From: a virus
Strand: one strand, 5' to 3'
Virus record (IMG/VR): IMGVR_UViG_3300047201_000122
Coordinates: 1 to 52,781 of that record
DNA length: 52,781 nt
In this document: positions 50,465-52,781 of the stretch, one piece after another
Layout: each line of letters begins with the position of its first letter
How positions within the stretch are numbered: position 1 is the first letter of the stretch
The notes under the pieces: model-generated
What the model was told of the DNA's origin: nothing
Seen by the model: the letters and a program-made list of their open reading frames with translations, nothing else
The model's database searches: none
Program-made: the position numbers and the translations under genes

Positions 50465-51241
50465 ATGCAAATAGGTATTGTAGGATTAGGAGTAGTGGGA
50501 AATGTAACTTATAATATATTAAAATCAAAACATAGTTTAAGAATATTTGACCCAGATAAAGGATTTAATAATAACCTTTCCAATTGCGATATTATCTTCA
50601 TATGCATTAATGAGAAAGACCCTACTATGAAAAACCTTGATAATCTAATTGCTGTTTTAATAAAGACAAATATAAAGGCAATATTTGTTATTAGAACGAC
50701 AGTTATCCCCGGCACTACAGATAGATATATTAAAACTCACAATAGAGATTTTGTCTATATGCCTGAATTCATCAGGGAATGGAATGTGAAATATGATACT
50801 TTACATCCAGACAAAATAATCATCGGGACAGAAAATCAAGAAATATGGGGACAATTATATGGAATGTTTAGCTACCATTTTCCTAACACAATAATTATTC
50901 AGGTAAAACCAATTGAAGCAGAAATAGCAAAATTAGCTTTGAATAGTTTAGCTTTAATTAAAGTAGTTTATGCCGAGCAATTATATGATGTGGTTGAAAA
51001 ATATAAATGTGATTATGGAAACATTTATAGGATATTTAATTCAGACCAGAATGTAAATGCAAGACATTTATTTGCGGGGAAGGATGGTTATCGAGGAGCA
51101 GATGGAAAATGTCTTCCAAAGGATGCTGAATTTTTATTAAACTCTTCAGGGGCTTCTAATATGGGATTATTAAAATTAGCTATCGAATTGAATAAACATT
51201 ATTTGAAAGAAGGAAATAATGATGAAAGAAAATCCATTTAA
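50465..51241 (+). CDS. UDP-glucose/GDP-mannose dehydrogenase-like enzyme
   Basis: 258 aa. GLGVVG (7-12) is the NAD-binding turn; C216 in GADGKCLPKDAEFLL is the catalytic Cys of nucleotide-sugar dehydrogenases, which make UDP-glucuronate-type sugars. The usual 400+ residues and the C-terminal UDP-binding domain are missing, so it may be a reduced form. It overlaps the glycosyltransferase gene and lies between capsid and connector genes. Confidence 0.8.
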   Translation: MQIGIVGLGVVGNVTYNILKSKHSLRIFDPDKGFNNNLSNCDIIFICINEKDPTMKNLDNLIAVLIKTNIKAIFVIRTTVIPGTTDRYIKTHNRDFVYMPEFIREWNVKYDTLHPDKIIIGTENQEIWGQLYGMFSYHFPNTIIIQVKPIEAEIAKLALNSLALIKVVYAEQLYDVVEKYKCDYGNIYRIFNSDQNVNARHLFAGKDGYRGADGKCLPKDAEFLLNSSGASNMGLLKLAIELNKHYLKEGNNDERKSI

Positions 51242-52448
51242 AGATAAAAATATTTTATTATTTCTTCATCCTGTATGGTGCAACGGAAGTTCTTATAAAT
51301 TTACTGAATACCTTAAAAAAGAATTTGGAATTAATTCTACAGAAACAAAGGATGGAGAAAAAATTGATTTAGGAATATGTTTTGGGGATTTATTTACTGA
51401 ATATCAAAAACCTTTAAAGAGAGGAATCCCTTATTTGTTAATAGAACACGATGTAACAAGTTTAAGGTTTGGATTAAATAGAAAAGCTTGTGCTTATGAG
51501 AGAGAGAAAATAGAAAATGCTGTTGCAATAATATTTACTTCTGAAGACCACGCTTTATATTATGAAAAACTAAAGAAGGAACAGGGATGGCATATCCCCG
51601 AATATATTGTAATCCATAATAAACCTCTTAAAAAAGATATTGAGTTTATTCCTAAAAAGAAATTAGAGGGTAAAAATTTGGTTTATGCCGGTGGTATTGT
51701 AGGCAGATGGGAAGATAAAAATTCTACTTATCATTACAGAGCTTATCATCATATTTTTAAAAAATTTATTGAAGCTGGCTGGAAAGTTCATATTTATTCT
51801 GCAAATATCTCAAAAACTCAACTAACTCAATATAAAGATATTGGTTGTATTCTATATGATAGAATAGATAATAACAAAATATATGAGGAAATGAGTCAAT
51901 ATACCGCAGGATTACATTCTTATAACCGCATCGATACCCCAGAGTTAGCTTTTCAATATACCCAATTATGCAGGCCAAATAGACTATATGATTATCTTGC
52001 TTCAGGAATACCGACTATCGGTTATGATGGGGGTAATGGGATGGCAGTATATAGGGATAAATGGGGAATCGTTATTGATGACTTAGAACCTGAAACTTTA
52101 AAGGCAATTCCAGAGCGATTAAAGAAAATAAAAATAACTCAAAAGATGAGAAATGATAATATTTTAGAGAAAGAAAGGAATAAATTTGAATATATTATTT
52201 ATACCGCTTTGAAAGAAGCGGGGAATACAGATAGAAAAAGATATTATAATACTGAGAATCCCTTTATAAAAAACGATTTAGATAAATATCCTAATCGGAT
52301 AAAGGTTTTTAATAAAGGAGTAATTTCCATTTATCGAGGTGGATATTTATTCCTACCAAGGCATACTTCAGCAGAATTGGAAGTTAATATGAGGACTTAT
52401 AAGGAAATAAAATCTCACGTAAGTCTGAGAATTGAGAATATAGAATAA
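51219..52448 (+). CDS. GT-B glycosyltransferase (GT4-like)
   Basis: 409 aa. Two-domain GT-B layout: an N-terminal part with GIPYLLIEHDVTSLRFG, a C-terminal part with NLVYAGGIVGRWEDK and the donor-binding RPNRLYDYLASGIPTIGYDG. It starts ATG-ATG behind GAAGGAAA. With the dehydrogenase upstream and the methyltransferase at 813 it may build and attach a sugar to the virion or the host surface (inference). Confidence 0.8.
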   Translation: MMKENPFKDKNILLFLHPVWCNGSSYKFTEYLKKEFGINSTETKDGEKIDLGICFGDLFTEYQKPLKRGIPYLLIEHDVTSLRFGLNRKACAYEREKIENAVAIIFTSEDHALYYEKLKKEQGWHIPEYIVIHNKPLKKDIEFIPKKKLEGKNLVYAGGIVGRWEDKNSTYHYRAYHHIFKKFIEAGWKVHIYSANISKTQLTQYKDIGCILYDRIDNNKIYEEMSQYTAGLHSYNRIDTPELAFQYTQLCRPNRLYDYLASGIPTIGYDGGNGMAVYRDKWGIVIDDLEPETLKAIPERLKKIKITQKMRNDNILEKERNKFEYIIYTALKEAGNTDRKRYYNTENPFIKNDLDKYPNRIKVFNKGVISIYRGGYLFLPRHTSAELEVNMRTYKEIKSHVSLRIENIE

Positions 52449-52458
52449 AGGAGAAGCA

Positions 52459-52728
52459 ATGATAAAATATAAATTGAAAATCAGAAATAATAAAGAAGAA
52501 ATGATTTATAGAAGAAAGAATGCCTTCCCACCTGAAAGTGTAAAAGATATAATTATTGATGAGATAGGTTTTAAAGAGATAAAAGCTTGCAGTGCTTTGA
52601 AAATTGAGAAACTTATTTGTATCTGTCCCTTCTGTAATAAGGAATATTACAATAAGCACGGATTATTAACTCATATCTCCAAAATGCATCCTGATGAAAA
52701 GTATAGAATATTTGGGAAAGGGAAGTGA
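52459..52728 (+). CDS. Small protein with C-terminal C2H2 zinc finger
   Basis: 89 aa. CPFCNKEYYNKHGLLTHISK plus MHP gives a classical Cys2-His2 finger. The N-terminal 55 residues are alpha/beta and include AFPPESVKDIIIDEIGFKEI. It lies directly before the connector gene, so it could be a virion-linked adaptor or a DNA binder; C2H2 fingers are rare in phage neck modules. Confidence 0.65.
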   Translation: MIKYKLKIRNNKEEMIYRRKNAFPPESVKDIIIDEIGFKEIKACSALKIEKLICICPFCNKEYYNKHGLLTHISKMHPDEKYRIFGKGK

Positions 52729-52732
52729 TTAA

Positions 52733-52781
52733 ATGGCCAGAAAATTATATTATTCTACCGTTGATGAGGTTTTGGAATATA
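52733..52781 (+). CDS. Head-tail connector, N-terminal end (continues at base 2)
   Basis: ATG 52733 with SD GGAAGTGAT codes MARKLYYSTVDEVLEY and runs off the end. Joined through the shared ATATA it continues in frame into 2-820. A plain end-to-end join without overlap would hit a stop after eleven codons. Confidence 0.75.
   Translation, partial: MARKLYYSTVDEVLEY

Overview
The window reads as one virulent, tailed double-stranded DNA phage genome (siphovirus-like) with very AT-rich DNA and strong Shine-Dalgarno sites. It looks complete. Its last five bases (ATATA) equal its first five, and joining the ends there makes one uninterrupted head-tail connector gene running from 52733 through the end into 2-820. 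I see no integrase, CI-type repressor or ordinary tRNA. A C-terminal beta-strand domain ending in Phe (16172-16984) hints at a host with an outer membrane, but the host cannot be named from the sequence.

Layout. The late region runs 40.8-52.8 kb and continues across the junction to about 22 kb: DNA-binding proteins, small and large terminase, portal, MuF-type head protein, a fused capsid protease/scaffold, major capsid protein, two sugar-metabolism genes, connector, methyltransferase, head closure, tail terminator, tail tube, a frameshifted tail assembly chaperone, tape measure, baseplate and fibres (7.7-12 kb), lysis genes with an M15 peptidase (12-13.1 kb), membrane and metalloprotease genes, then a second fibre block (17-22 kb). 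A bidirectional terminator and a short minus-strand stretch (22.1-22.6 kb) follow. The early region is 22.7-40.3 kb: small early genes behind a perfect consensus promoter, two radical SAM enzymes, a PD-(D/E)XK exonuclease, an AAA ATPase, an OB-fold protein with an SSB-like tail, a replisome organiser and a helicase-loader-like gene. No helicase or polymerase gene was recognised, so the phage probably recruits the host replisome.

Selfish genes dominate the rest. I count 15 homing-endonuclease genes (HNH of several types, NUMOD3, one PD-(D/E)XK, one LAGLIDADG) plus one fossil. Seven of them carry their own sigma70-type promoter, always with a 17-bp spacer. Three have a structured leader between promoter and gene in which two long helices interlock as A-B-A'-B', an H-type pseudoknot, with different sequences but preserved pairing.

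The other standout is a 129-nt RNA gene at 29076-29204. It has a complete tmRNA tRNA-like domain (G3-U70 acceptor stem, T arm, encoded CCA, D-loop analogue, P2 helix) but no room for the normal tag-coding region: a phage-encoded miniature tmRNA-like RNA placed three bases after a radical SAM gene.
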